In this document: piece after piece, positions 16,319 to 24,289 of the stretch
How the letters are laid out: every line of letters begins with the position of its first letter
Numbering within the stretch: the first letter of the stretch is position 1
Assembly (NCBI GenBank): GCA_934572445.1
Contig: CAKTLD010000007.1
Location: forward strand, 1-38,092
DNA: 38,092 nt
Reading direction: 5' to 3'
Source of the DNA: an uncultured Oscillospiraceae bacterium
GTDB taxonomy: Bacteria > Bacillota > Clostridia > Oscillospirales > Oscillospiraceae
Notes under the pieces: model-generated
Seen by the model: only the letters and a program-made list of their open reading frames with translations
Database searches by the model: none
What the model was told of the DNA's origin: nothing
Position numbers and translations under genes: made by a program

Positions 16319-16828
16319 ATGGAAAAGAAAAGACAGATCCATAATATCCCGCCGCTGTACGACGCAGATTCGCGCGTGCTGATCCTCGGCTCGTTTCCGT
16401 CGGTCAGATCGCGGCAGGCGGAGTTTTTTTATGCGCATCCGCAAAATCGCTTCTGGCCGACGCTTGCGGCCCTCTTCGGCGAGGAACCGCCGACATCGGT
16501 GGAAGAGAAAAAGTCGCTTGCGCTGCGCCGTCACATCGCTCTGTGGGATACGATCGGCGTCTGCGAGATCGAGGGCTCGTCCGATGCGAGCATCACGAAC
16601 GTTGTGCCGAACGACCTTTCGCTCATCCTGAACGCTGCGGATATCCGTGCGGTGTTCTGCAACGGCGGTACGTCCTGCGCCTGCTACAACCGGTACTGCC
16701 GTGCGCAGACCGGACGCGAGGCGGTGCAGCTGCCGTCTACCTCGCCCGCGAACGCGCGCTGGACAAGGGAAAGACTGACGGAGGCGTGGCGTGCGGCGAT
16801 CCTGCCGTTTTTGATGGAGAATGGTTGA
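16319..16828 (+). CDS. DNA-deoxyinosine (hypoxanthine) glycosylase, UDG family 6
   Basis: A 169-aa base-excision repair enzyme of the uracil-DNA glycosylase superfamily. The opening VLILGSFPSVRSRQ followed by YAHPQNRFWP is the signature of the hypoxanthine-DNA glycosylase group, and the C-terminal LPSTSPANA motif is the second active-site segment. These enzymes remove hypoxanthine arising from adenine deamination. The start ATG at 16319 has GGAGG 7 bases upstream; the open frame extends back to 16220 but without an RBS. The end of the gene contains the promoter of the downstream MATE gene. Confidence 0.88.
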   Translation: MEKKRQIHNIPPLYDADSRVLILGSFPSVRSRQAEFFYAHPQNRFWPTLAALFGEEPPTSVEEKKSLALRRHIALWDTIGVCEIEGSSDASITNVVPNDLSLILNAADIRAVFCNGGTSCACYNRYCRAQTGREAVQLPSTSPANARWTRERLTEAWRAAILPFLMENG

Positions 16829-16853
16829 CAAAACGGTGGGAATGACTTATCAT
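16825..16853 (+). promoter_or_regulatory. Sigma-A promoter of the MATE transporter gene
   Basis: TTGACA (16825-16830), 17 bases, TATCAT (16848-16853). It overlaps the last codons of the glycosylase gene. The expected transcript starts near 16860, which rules out the in-frame ATG at 16821 as a start for this transcript. Confidence 0.82.
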
Positions 16854-16886
16854 ACAGGCTCGCAAAGCCAGAAAAGGGGAGAGAGT

Positions 16887-18260
16887 ATGGGAACGGAAGT
16901 ACTTCCGCTGCAGGAGAACAAAAAGGTGATGTTTACTAACCGGCAGCTCGTGACACTGATGTGGCCGCTCCTGCTCGAGCAGCTTTTGGCCATCACGGTG
17001 GGGCTGGCCGACTCGCTGATGGTGGCAACGGTTGGCGACGCGGCGATCAGCGCGGTGTCGCTGGTCGATTCGATCAGCAACCTGATGATCTACATTTTTT
17101 CAGCGATGGCCACGGGCGGCGCGGCAGTCGCGGGACAGTATATCGGCCTGCGGGAGAAGGAGGACGCCTGCCGCGCCGGTCAGCAGCTCATCGCGCTGCT
17201 GGGCGCGGTGTCGCTTGCGTTCGCTGCGCTGCTGTATTTGTTCCGCACGCAGATCCTTACGACGATGTTCGGGCATATCGAGCCTGACGTCATGGCAGCG
17301 ACGAACACCTATTATCTGTATGTGATGGCATCCATCCCGGGCATTGCGCTCTACAACGGCGGCGCGGCGCTGTTCCGCACGATGGGCCGCAGCGATGTTT
17401 CACTCAAGGTATCGCTTTTGATGAACGGTATCAACGTGGCAGGCAATGCGATCCTGATCTTTGGCTTCGGCATGGATGTGGCGGGCGTCGCCATCCCGAC
17501 GCTCGTGTCGCGCACGGTGGCGGCGGTCGTGATCCTCTGGATGCTGTTTGACGACAAGCTGGTGCTGCACCTTTCCAATGTGCGCGCGTTCCGTGTGGAT
17601 ATGCGCCTGATGAAAAATATCTTTTATATCGGTGTGCCGAGCGGCGTGGAGAACGGTATGTTCCACCTTGGCCGCCTTGTGCTCTTCAGCCTGATCTCCA
17701 CATTCGGCACGGCCTCAATGGTGGCGAACGCCATCGGCAACACGATCGGCAACTTCAACTGCTTTGCGGGTTCGGCCATCAACCTGGGCCTTGCGGCGGT
17801 GGTCAGCCAGTGCGTGGGCGCGGGCGAATACGATCAGGCGCGGGCGTATCTGAAAAAGATCATCAAGTGGACCTACGGCATCATGGCGGGGGTCAATGTG
17901 CTCATTATCGTGATGCTGCCGCTCATCATGCGCGTCTATAACGTTTCGCCTGAGGCGGAAAAGCTGGCGGTCACGGTTTCGCTGATCCATGGCATCGCAT
18001 CCATTTTTATATGGATCCCTGCGTTTATGATTCCGTCATTCCTGCGCGCGGCGGGCGATGCGAAATATACGATGCTTGCCAGCATGACGACAATGTGGCT
18101 TGTGCGTGTGCTGCTGGCTTATGTGCTGGGCAAGTACATGGGCTACGGTGTGGTCGGCGTGTGGGTCGCACACGCGGTGCTCGACTGGATCGTGCGCGGC
18201 ACGATCTTCTACCTGCGCTATCGCAGTGGCAAGTGGACCAGAATGGGCATCAAGGCATAG
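16887..18260 (+). CDS. MATE-family multidrug/cation exporter
   Basis: A 457-aa protein with twelve hydrophobic segments and the MatE repeat pattern: the first half opens with FTNRQLVTLMWPLLLEQLL and the second half with VPSGVENGMFHLGRLVLF. Na+- or H+-driven antiporters of this family export drugs or metabolites. The start at 16887 is preferred because AAAAGGGGAGAG lies just upstream and the sigma-A promoter at 16825-16853 would not include the earlier ATG at 16821. An IclR-type regulator follows 37 bases downstream and may be co-transcribed. Substrate cannot be predicted. Confidence 0.93.
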   Translation: MGTEVLPLQENKKVMFTNRQLVTLMWPLLLEQLLAITVGLADSLMVATVGDAAISAVSLVDSISNLMIYIFSAMATGGAAVAGQYIGLREKEDACRAGQQLIALLGAVSLAFAALLYLFRTQILTTMFGHIEPDVMAATNTYYLYVMASIPGIALYNGGAALFRTMGRSDVSLKVSLLMNGINVAGNAILIFGFGMDVAGVAIPTLVSRTVAAVVILWMLFDDKLVLHLSNVRAFRVDMRLMKNIFYIGVPSGVENGMFHLGRLVLFSLISTFGTASMVANAIGNTIGNFNCFAGSAINLGLAAVVSQCVGAGEYDQARAYLKKIIKWTYGIMAGVNVLIIVMLPLIMRVYNVSPEAEKLAVTVSLIHGIASIFIWIPAFMIPSFLRAAGDAKYTMLASMTTMWLVRVLLAYVLGKYMGYGVVGVWVAHAVLDWIVRGTIFYLRYRSGKWTRMGIKA

Positions 18261-18297
18261 AAATATTGCAGGACAGAAAGAAGGGGGGGACGCGGCC

Positions 18298-19065
18298 ATG
18301 CCGGGAGAGAACGGACCGGTGCAGTCGGTTGCCAAGGCGCTGCGGCTGCTCGACCCTTTGATGGAGGCGCGTCAGCCGCTCACGCTTACGGCGCTGAGCG
18401 AACGCACGGGCTGGCCCAAGAGCACTGTTCATGGCCTGTTGACCACATTGCGCGAGGGCGCGGTGGTGGAGCAGCAGAGCGACGGGCGCTATGGCCTCGG
18501 CGTGCGGCTTTTTGAATATGGCTGCGCGGTCAGCGCGGGCTGGAGCGTCGCGGACATGGCCAAGCCGCATTTGCAGCATTTGGCGAACATGACGGGAGAG
18601 TCGGTTTTCCTCTCAATGCCCGACCGCACGGAGAGCATCACTATCGAACAGGTGCAGTCCCGCGCGGGACTGCGCGTCGTGTCGGAGGTCGGTACGCGCC
18701 TGCCGCTGCACTGTACCTCGCAGGGCAAGGTGTTTCTGGCCGCAATGACTGACCGCGAGGCAAAGCGCGTTTTATCCCGCCGCGCGCTGGCACCTTACAC
18801 GCCGAAGACCATTGTCGTTTGGGAGGATATCCTGCGCGCCCTGCAGAATGTGCGCACGCAGGGCTTTGCCGTGGAGGATGGCGAGTATCGCTTTGGCCTG
18901 TGCTCGGCCTCCGCGCCCGTGCGCGACCGCTCCGGCGCGGTTCGCTACGCCGTCGGCTTTGTCGGGATGTTCGACAGTGTGCGCTCACCCGCCTTTCAGC
19001 ACGACATCGGGCTGACGTGCGCTGCCGCCGCGCAGATCTCGACGGCGCTGGGCTATCGGGAGTGA
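18298..19065 (+). CDS. IclR-family transcriptional regulator
   Basis: A 255-aa regulator with an N-terminal winged helix-turn-helix (about 8-68; VQSVAKALRLLDPLMEARQPLTL is the usual start, and the recognition helix follows WPKSTVHGLLTTL) and the IclR effector domain (about 80-250; LPLHCTSQGKVFLAAM and RFGLCSASAPVRDRSG). IclR proteins sense small organic acids or aromatic compounds and usually control neighbouring catabolic or transport genes. It lies directly downstream of the MATE exporter on the same strand, with RBS AAGGGGGG. The effector is unknown; regulation of the exporter is a reasonable guess. Confidence 0.92.
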   Translation: MPGENGPVQSVAKALRLLDPLMEARQPLTLTALSERTGWPKSTVHGLLTTLREGAVVEQQSDGRYGLGVRLFEYGCAVSAGWSVADMAKPHLQHLANMTGESVFLSMPDRTESITIEQVQSRAGLRVVSEVGTRLPLHCTSQGKVFLAAMTDREAKRVLSRRALAPYTPKTIVVWEDILRALQNVRTQGFAVEDGEYRFGLCSASAPVRDRSGAVRYAVGFVGMFDSVRSPAFQHDIGLTCAAAAQISTALGYRE

Positions 19066-19090
19066 GGGGTGCGGCGTCCGCATTTTATGG

Positions 19091-19119
19091 TTGGCAGGGC
19101 GTGCAGGCTGTGCTATGAT
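19091..19119 (+). promoter_or_regulatory. Sigma-A promoter of the ferredoxin gene
   Basis: TTGGCA (19091-19096), 17 bases, TATGAT (19114-19119), with the start codon 29 bases downstream. Confidence 0.78.
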
Positions 19120-19148
19120 GGAAGAAGAGAGAGAAGAGGGGGACGATC

Positions 19149-19667
19149 ATGGCAATCAAACGTAAATTTCCAGCCCGCGTGGCGACGGTATATTGCAGCG
19201 GCGGCTGCCGTGCAAAAAAGGATGAGAGCGGCGCGCTGCTGTGTGCCTACGGCTGCATTGGCTGCGAGGTGTGCGTCAACACCTGCCGCTTCGGCGCCAT
19301 CCACTTGAACGAGTTTGGCTGCGCCGAGGTCGACGAGGAAACGTGCATCGGCTGCGGTGCATGCGCGCGCAAGTGCCCACGCCAGCTGATCCGTGTGCGG
19401 CTGCTGGACGACCGTATCCAGCCGCTGTGTTCGAATCTCGATAAGGGCTTCGATGCGGCGACAAAGACCGGCGCGCGCACGGTCTGCGATGTGAGCTGCA
19501 TTGCCTGCGGCCTGTGCGTAAGGAACTGTCCGGCGGATGCCATCCATATCGAGCAGTTCCACGCTGTCATCGACGCGGAGCGCTGCCTGAGCTGCGGGGC
19601 GTGTGCGGTGGTCTGCCCGCGGCACGTTATCCATGACCGCTTCGGCGTGCTGACGCCGGCGCATTAA
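19149..19667 (+). CDS. Polyferredoxin-like protein with four 4Fe-4S motifs (RnfB-like)
   Basis: A 172-aa iron-sulfur protein. Four classical CxxCxxCxxxC motifs are present: CIGCEVCVNTC, CIGCGACARKC, CIACGLCVRNC and CLSCGACAVVC. An extra CSGGC and a cysteine at about 34 near the N-terminus resemble the cluster region of RnfB, but the protein lacks the membrane anchor of RnfB. It probably carries electrons between cytosolic redox enzymes. It has its own promoter and terminator, so it is not part of an Rnf operon here. RBS: GAGGGGGACG upstream of the ATG. The redox partner is not visible in the window. Confidence 0.85.
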   Translation: MAIKRKFPARVATVYCSGGCRAKKDESGALLCAYGCIGCEVCVNTCRFGAIHLNEFGCAEVDEETCIGCGACARKCPRQLIRVRLLDDRIQPLCSNLDKGFDAATKTGARTVCDVSCIACGLCVRNCPADAIHIEQFHAVIDAERCLSCGACAVVCPRHVIHDRFGVLTPAH

Positions 19668-19686
19668 GCCATACATAAGGATAAGG

Positions 19687-19720
19687 AAAAGCTCCTGAGG
19701 AAATTCCTCAGGAGCTTTTT
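19687..19720. terminator. Bidirectional terminator between ferredoxin and purine permease genes
   Basis: A 14-bp perfect stem AAAAGCTCCTGAGG / CCTCAGGAGCTTTT (19687-19700 and 19706-19719) with loop AAATT and T runs on both strands. Confidence 0.93.
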
Positions 19721-19734
19721 GCGGTAGGCTTCAA

Positions 19735-21090
19735 TTACATGCTGGTGTAGTGGCTGGGGTCACGCGGCAGGCACAGATCGAGGATGAGGCCCACGACGAA
19801 TACACCCGCGACCATATTGCCCGCGAAAATGTCGCCGATGAAGCTCGGCAGCTCGTTGAAAAAGCCGTCGACCTGCGTAACGCCGACGCCGAGGCAGATG
19901 GACGTCGCGGCGATGAGCGTGTTGCGCTGGTCCATGCCCGCGTCGTGCATCATGCGCACGCCGGACATCATAATAGAGCCGAACATGATGACAGTGCACC
20001 CGCCGAGCACGCAGTCAGGCAGCGTCGTGAAGAACGCGCCGATGGGCGGGAACAGACCGCCAAGGATCATCGCCAGCGCGCCGAACATGATGGTGAAGCG
20101 ATTGACGACGTGGGTCATCGAAATGAGGCCGACATTCTGGCTGAACGACGTGATGGGCGAGCAGCCGAACACGCCGCCGGAGAGCGCGGAGGCAAAGCCG
20201 TCGACGCACAGCGAGCCTGAGATCTCATCGGCCGTGATGTCGCGGCCGAGGCCGCCCTTGCAGCAGGCGGTGGTGTCGCCGATGGTCTCAACGGCGGAGA
20301 CGATGAACACCAGGCAGAACGAGAGGATCGCGCCGGGCTGGAACTGCGGCTTGAAGGCAAACAGCTGCGGCACGGCGATCACGCCGAGCTCGCGGATCGT
20401 GTCGCCCATGGCGGCAAAATCGACCATGCCGAAGAAAACCGAGACGACATAGCCCACGACCATGCCGAGCAGGACATAGAGCTGCTTGGCAACGCCCTTG
20501 AGCGTGGTGTGGAAGATGAGCGCGGCGGCAAGCGTGATGGTGGCGACGAGCAGGTTCTGCCATGAGCCGAGCGGATACGCCGACGAAGAGCCAAACGACG
20601 AAACGCCGACATTTAAGATGCTCAAACCGATCGAGACGACCACGCAGGCCGAGACGATGGGGGAGATGATCTTGCGCCAGTACTTGGCCGTCAGGCCCAG
20701 CACACCCTCAAAGCAGCCGCCGACGATGATCGCGCCGACCATGATGCCGTAATCCTGCGAGGCGGTCGCAAGGCAGGCGGCCAGAAACGTGAAGCTGATG
20801 CCCATGACGACCGGAAGGCCGGAACCGATCTTCCAGACGGGGTAGAGCTGCAAAAGTGTGCCGATACCGGCGATGAGCATACAGTTCTGCAGCAGACGCG
20901 CTGTCTCGATAGCCGTGAAGGCTGCGCCGTTGTAAACGGCGACCGAGGAAATGATGATGAGCGGTGCGACGTTCGCCACGAACATGGCCAGCACATGCTG
21001 TAAGCCGAAGGGAATGGCCTTGGCGATGAGCACGCGGCCCTCAAGCTGATAAACGTTTTCAATGCGGGCTTCCTGAGTGGGTTTCTTCAT
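19735..21090 (-). CDS. NCS2-family purine (xanthine/urate-type) permease
   Basis: A 451-aa nucleobase:cation symporter-2 protein with about 14 membrane segments. The family core motif VETIGDTTACC lies at about 267-277, and the NAT signature is QNVGLISMT (318-326). A glutamine at the start of that signature is typical of xanthine/urate carriers, whereas uracil carriers usually have glutamate, so a purine substrate is favoured. The start at 21090 (MKKPTQEARIENVYQ) has AAAGGAG 7 bases upstream. The open frame continues back to 21162, but that part is the structured leader. It is monocistronic, with a leader of roughly 280 bases. Confidence 0.9.
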   Translation of the reverse strand: MKKPTQEARIENVYQLEGRVLIAKAIPFGLQHVLAMFVANVAPLIIISSVAVYNGAAFTAIETARLLQNCMLIAGIGTLLQLYPVWKIGSGLPVVMGISFTFLAACLATASQDYGIMVGAIIVGGCFEGVLGLTAKYWRKIISPIVSACVVVSIGLSILNVGVSSFGSSSAYPLGSWQNLLVATITLAAALIFHTTLKGVAKQLYVLLGMVVGYVVSVFFGMVDFAAMGDTIRELGVIAVPQLFAFKPQFQPGAILSFCLVFIVSAVETIGDTTACCKGGLGRDITADEISGSLCVDGFASALSGGVFGCSPITSFSQNVGLISMTHVVNRFTIMFGALAMILGGLFPPIGAFFTTLPDCVLGGCTVIMFGSIMMSGVRMMHDAGMDQRNTLIAATSICLGVGVTQVDGFFNELPSFIGDIFAGNMVAGVFVVGLILDLCLPRDPSHYTSM

Positions 21091-21406
21091 TTTGATTCTC
21101 CTTTTATAGATTTGCCGGAACCGCTGTGCGGCGGCTGCCTGCGGATACGAAAAGGGTCTCAAAAGTTACCCGCAGCAGCCCTTTGTCCGGCTTCAAGAGC
21201 AAGCATAGTCCTGCTCTCGGTGCTTTTCAACTCTTTTTCCCATGAAACGGACGCTGTTCTTTATGATTTCTTTATATTCCTGCACTGCGGGAAAATCGTT
21301 CGGCATTGCCGCACAAAAGGCGGCGCATGCGGCGCACCGTCCTCCGGCACCGCGCGCCGCGCATCGACGATCTTAAAATTATAATGCGGCAATAACGTTC
21401 ATAATT
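21091..21406 (-). promoter_or_regulatory. Long structured leader of the purine permease gene
   Basis: No protein-coding gene is convincing here. On the minus strand the transcript would contain a hairpin with arms AGAGCA / TGCTCT (about 21191-21214) and a longer one, GGCTGC-TGCGG / CCGCA-GCAGCC (about 21133-21180), with an inner GGGT/ACCC pair. A -10-like TATAAT lies at 21383-21378 inside an AATTAT/ATAATT inverted repeat (21377-21406) but lacks a good -35. The known purine riboswitch core (TATA, TCTACC, CTACGA loops) was looked for and not found. It may be a cis-regulatory RNA of another type, or an attenuator. Confidence 0.4.
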
Positions 21407-21428
21407 CGACAATACAGAACATGAGACG

Positions 21429-21457
21429 TTGACAGTGCAGCGCGCAGAGACTATATT
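21429..21457 (+). promoter_or_regulatory. Strong sigma-A promoter of an intergenic RNA
   Basis: TTGACA (21429-21434), 17 bases, TATATT (21452-21457). It points away from the purine permease leader and is not followed by any credible start codon before the terminator at 21502-21547. Confidence 0.8.
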
Positions 21458-21463
21458 GATTCT

Positions 21464-21547
21464 TGCAAGAAGCCTCTTGAAAATGTAGGTTCAAGAAGCA
21501 GCTCCCCTCCTGCGCCGCATCTCCCTTGGCGCAGGGGGGAGTTTTTT
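21464..21547 (+). ncRNA. Probable short non-coding RNA (about 85 nt)
   Basis: A sigma-A promoter at 21429-21457 and an intrinsic terminator at 21502-21547 bracket about 85 bases without a usable reading frame. The predicted transcript holds a palindrome TTCTTGCAAGAA (21461-21472, partly at the start), a hairpin TCTTGAA / TTCAAGA (about 21475-21496, 8-base loop AATGTAGG), then the terminator. It could be a free-standing small RNA or a short leader read through into the decayed gene after 21640. No Rfam family was recognised by eye. Confidence 0.55.
21502..21547 (+). terminator. Intrinsic terminator of the short RNA
   Basis: Left arm CTCCCCTCCTGCGCC (21502-21516), 11-base loop, right arm GGCGCAGGGGGGAG (21528-21541) with one bulged T, then six T. 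Confidence 0.88.
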
Positions 21548-21657
21548 GTGCGCGGATACCGCCGCGCCGCAGCTGCAGCAAAGGGCAGCCGCGGCAGCGG
21601 TTTTTCAGATGACGTAGAGTTATATGTGATCAACTCAATGCGAAAGGGGCGAGGCCG

Positions 21658-22254
21658 TGGCAGAATTATCGCTCAGATATCGGCGGGTGCATCGGCTTAA
21701 AAAGGTGGATGACCGGCAGGGCGGAGGAGATCCTTGCGCGCTTCCGCGGAAAAAGCGACAGGGTGGTGCTGCCGAAGTGCAGGCACAGGGAACTGGACTT
21801 TACCCCGAAAACGGTCAACGGCTGCATCGTCATGTATAGCACACGCAAGGTGAGGGTGTGCCCATGCCCGAAAAGCTGTATGTTTCCTCTCCGGGCACCT
21901 GTCTGCATACGCAGGGGGGGGACGGGCGAAGAAGCCTGACAGAGCGGACATTGCCGCCTCGGCGCAGTTTTTCGGAACCGGCTATGATATCCTGATCCAC
22001 GGCAAGGACCTGCCGGAGTACATGGCCTGCTCCCGGCGCGGCTTCTATCGGGGGCTCGGGGAGTGTTGCCTGTGCTGTGCCGATCGGGAGGCTGCCTACG
22101 CCGCCTGCGGAAGCCCGAAAAAGCGGCTGGAGGATGCGGGCTGCAGGTTATTCTGGATGTCGGCGAGGATTTGTACCACGGCTATCCGGTCATTGATATC
22201 GTGCCCACCGCAAAGCAGGGGCCTGAGAACTTGCTGCACGATCTGCGCGCGTAA
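21658..22254 (+). pseudogene. Decayed coding sequence of unknown function with several frameshifts
   Basis: Protein-like sequence continues across three reading frames. Segment one, AEEILARFRGKSDRVVLPKC..., is in the frame of 21709 and stops at 21939. Segment two, GVPMPEKLYVSSPGTCLHTQ, is in the frame of 21864. Segment three, DRADIAASAQFFGTGYDILI..., is in the frame of 21944. Segment four, LQVILDVGEDLYHGYPVIDI..., ends at TAA 22252-22254. A run of eight G at 21914-21921 is the likely site of one shift. No single frame gives a full gene with an RBS. No family was recognised. A Shine-Dalgarno-like AAAGGAGG directly after the final stop (22253-22260) has no start codon behind it, so a following gene may also be lost. 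Confidence 0.5.
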
Positions 22255-22484
22255 AGGAGGAAACATCCGGAGGGGACGGGCGGCTGATGCCGCCGGTCCC
22301 CTCCGGACATTCTGCGTGCGTTATCCTCTTTTGGGTTCCGATGCGGCGCTCAACGGCACGAAGCGGATGATCCGATGCCTCGGCTCCGGGATCAGCAAGC
22401 TGCCGGTCGTGCGCCGTTGTCGGCCGGAGTCGGATTTCCGCGCCTGCACCCTGCTGCCGGATGGGCCGACCGCCTGAGCTCCGC
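22255..22484. other. Non-coding or decayed stretch with a long hairpin
   Basis: A perfect 12-bp inverted repeat TCCGGAGGGGAC / GTCCCCTCCGGA (22266-22277 and 22296-22307) encloses a further GGCGGC/GCCGCC stem with loop TGAT. No T run follows on either strand. The rest (22308-22469) has an open plus frame without a start or RBS. A 9-bp stem CCGCCTGAG / CTCAGGCGG (22470-22492) overlaps the stop of the minus-strand methyltransferase and may act as its weak terminator. Confidence 0.45.
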
Positions 22485-23323
22485 TCAGGCGGAGGTGAAG
22501 TCGAGACGAACGATCTGCATGCGCATCGGCCCGTCGCCCACGCGGGCAAGAAAGCGGTAAAAGCCCTTCACGCTGGGGTCGTTCAGGTCGTGGTAGCCCA
22601 GCATATAGCCGCGCGAGGATACGCGCAGGCGGCTGCTCCACGCTGAGAGTTCCCTTTCTGCATTGCTCACGGAGAAATACGCGCCCACATTTTTGATCTC
22701 CGCATCCTTGATCCAGGTTTTCAGCATCAGCTTGACCGCGGACTTTCCCGCAGCATCGAAGACGAGACGCCCGCAGGGGAAAGCCTCTGCCATGCCCTGC
22801 ACCAGCGCGCGGACCTGTGGGGCGAGGAAGTAGTAGAACACGCCGGCGGCAAAGAAGACTGCGCCGCCTGAGGCGTCGATTCGTTCAAACCACGCGGGAT
22901 CGTTCAGGTCGCAGCCGATGTTCTCTTCGCGCTCGCGCGCGGGGAGCAGCGCGTTGCGCACCGCAATGACATCGGGAAAGTCAAGGTTGTATATCCTGCA
23001 GGAGCCGTTGCTGCAGCGGTATCCAGTGTCATCCAGCCCGCAGCCGAGGTTGACGACCGCTGCGTTCGGATGCGTTCTGAGATAGTCCCGCACTTCGAAG
23101 GCAAGGTCGTTTTGCCGCAGGCGGCTTCTAAAAAGCCAAACTGCTGCATGATGCTCTTCGATTTTTCTGCCAGCGCGGAGAAGTCATAGTCGATCGCCTC
23201 GATCAGGCGGAGGGCTGTTTCGTCGCGGTACAGGCGCGGAAACAGCTCCGAACACATCTTGCGCGCATACAGCGGGATGACGAGCGTTTCCTGCACGGTG
23301 TTTCTTTCGATATGATACTTCAT
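22485..23323 (-). pseudogene. COG3315-type SAM-dependent methyltransferase, interrupted by one frameshift
   Basis: Read in two frames, this gives a complete class I methyltransferase of about 279 aa. The N-terminal part starts at 23323 (MKYHIERNTVQETLVIPLYA... to DYDFSALAEKSKSIMQQFGF). The C-terminal part (…LRQNDLAFEVRDYLRTHP, SAM motif VVNLGCGLDDTGYR, acidic NLDFPDV, then VFFAAGVFYYFL) ends at 22485. The frame changes in an A5 run at 23130-23134 (T5 on the coding strand); one extra T would restore the frame exactly. The family (leucine carboxyl methyltransferase-like, annotated as polyketide O-methyltransferase) methylates small molecules or carboxylates. It is a paralogue of the gene at 24904. 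Its RBS AGGAGG overlaps the stop of the upstream hydrolase gene. Last gene of the cluster. A sequencing error, true mutation or programmed -1 shift are all possible. Confidence 0.8.
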
Positions 23324-23332
23324 GAGTGCCTC

Positions 23333-24238
23333 CTATTGTTTCAGGATTGCCGTGATCCTGGCAAAATCCTCTTTTGCTTCCCGAAAGCACGGCAGCATGC
23401 AGTAGCAGTGCACCATCTTTGCTCGCGCGGAGGCGGTGCAGGGCACGCCCGAGCGCCTGCAGGCGGCTTCGAAGTCTGGCAGCGCTCCATAGAGTACCTC
23501 ATCGGCTGAGTAGAAAAAGTGAATGTCGCCGACGCCGGAAAAGTCACCGCGTGAGCCGGAAATCATATAGTCCGGTACATTGTCCAGCCCATGGCGCATG
23601 AACTTTTCCACCAGCTCCATAAAGGCGTAGTCGATGGAGACATCGCGCCCGTTCAGCGCCTGCATCCGTGCCTTTTCGGCATCGTTCCACGGCACCTCGC
23701 CGGGCGATACGGCCACGATGTGTCGCGGCTGCGGCAGAGGGTGGCCCAGTGCGTTGTTGTGCGCGGCGATGCCGAGTGCCAGCGCGCCGCCGGAGGAAAA
23801 GCCGCAGGTACTGACGTTTCCGCCGCCGTAGAGCGCGATCATCCGGCGGTAGCACTCGTAGACCATATCATAGGTCTCGGTGATGCAGTGCTCAGTGCAG
23901 AGGGGATAAAAGGGAAACCACACGTCGCAGCCCGTTTCGCGCGCAAGCTTTCGCATCACGGGCAGGTCGCCCTTGTCGGGGCCGATGACCATGCCGCCGC
24001 CGAAGAAGTAGAGAATGGCGCGCTGCGCCGGTTCTTCATTTTCACGGACGATCAGGCAGGGAAAGCCGTTGACCAGGATCGTTTCGTAATGCGCCTTGCG
24101 GTCGGTGGGAGTGAAAACACCGCGGTGACGGTTCTGCTTTTCAATGACCTTCAGGATATCATCTTCCGGCAGGGCGAAGGCCTTTTTCGCGCCGGAGAGT
24201 TTATAGGCCGCGCGCAGAGCAGAGGCAAGAACGCTCAT
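23333..24238 (-). CDS. Alpha/beta hydrolase, hormone-sensitive-lipase (HSL) type esterase
   Basis: A 301-aa hydrolase. The oxyanion-hole motif is FFGGGMVIG (78-86), an HGGG variant with phenylalanine and glycine in place of the first histidine. The nucleophile is S148 in GFSSG, the acid is D246 (SADEVLYG), and the base is H277 (AKMVHCYC). The order and spacing match the HSL/bacterial esterase group (alpha/beta hydrolase fold 3), which cleaves small esters. The start at 24238 has AGAAGG about 10 bases upstream. It is packed between methyltransferase genes (51 bases from the upstream gene, 9 from the downstream), so it probably acts in the same pathway, for example on a methyl ester or acyl group; that is inference. 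Confidence 0.87.
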   Translation of the reverse strand: MSVLASALRAAYKLSGAKKAFALPEDDILKVIEKQNRHRGVFTPTDRKAHYETILVNGFPCLIVRENEEPAQRAILYFFGGGMVIGPDKGDLPVMRKLARETGCDVWFPFYPLCTEHCITETYDMVYECYRRMIALYGGGNVSTCGFSSGGALALGIAAHNNALGHPLPQPRHIVAVSPGEVPWNDAEKARMQALNGRDVSIDYAFMELVEKFMRHGLDNVPDYMISGSRGDFSGVGDIHFFYSADEVLYGALPDFEAACRRSGVPCTASARAKMVHCYCMLPCFREAKEDFARITAILKQ

Positions 24239-24289
24239 ATAGGGTGACCTTCTTTCCGATTGGATTGATAGGGGAGACCGGCCTGCCGC

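Noticed and set aside
16821..16886. Earlier ATG start for the MATE gene at 16821
   Set aside because: A consensus sigma-A promoter at 16825-16853 lies downstream of it, and there is no RBS; the ATG at 16887 has one.
21205..21225. PyrR-like binding loop (AGTCC followed by a CTCTCGG segment)
   Set aside because: It resembles the PyrR site only on the strand opposite to the permease transcript, so it cannot act on that RNA.
21091..21406. Purine riboswitch upstream of the NCS2 permease
   Set aside because: The conserved loop and junction sequences of the purine class were looked for on the minus strand and not found. The region is kept only as an unassigned structured leader.
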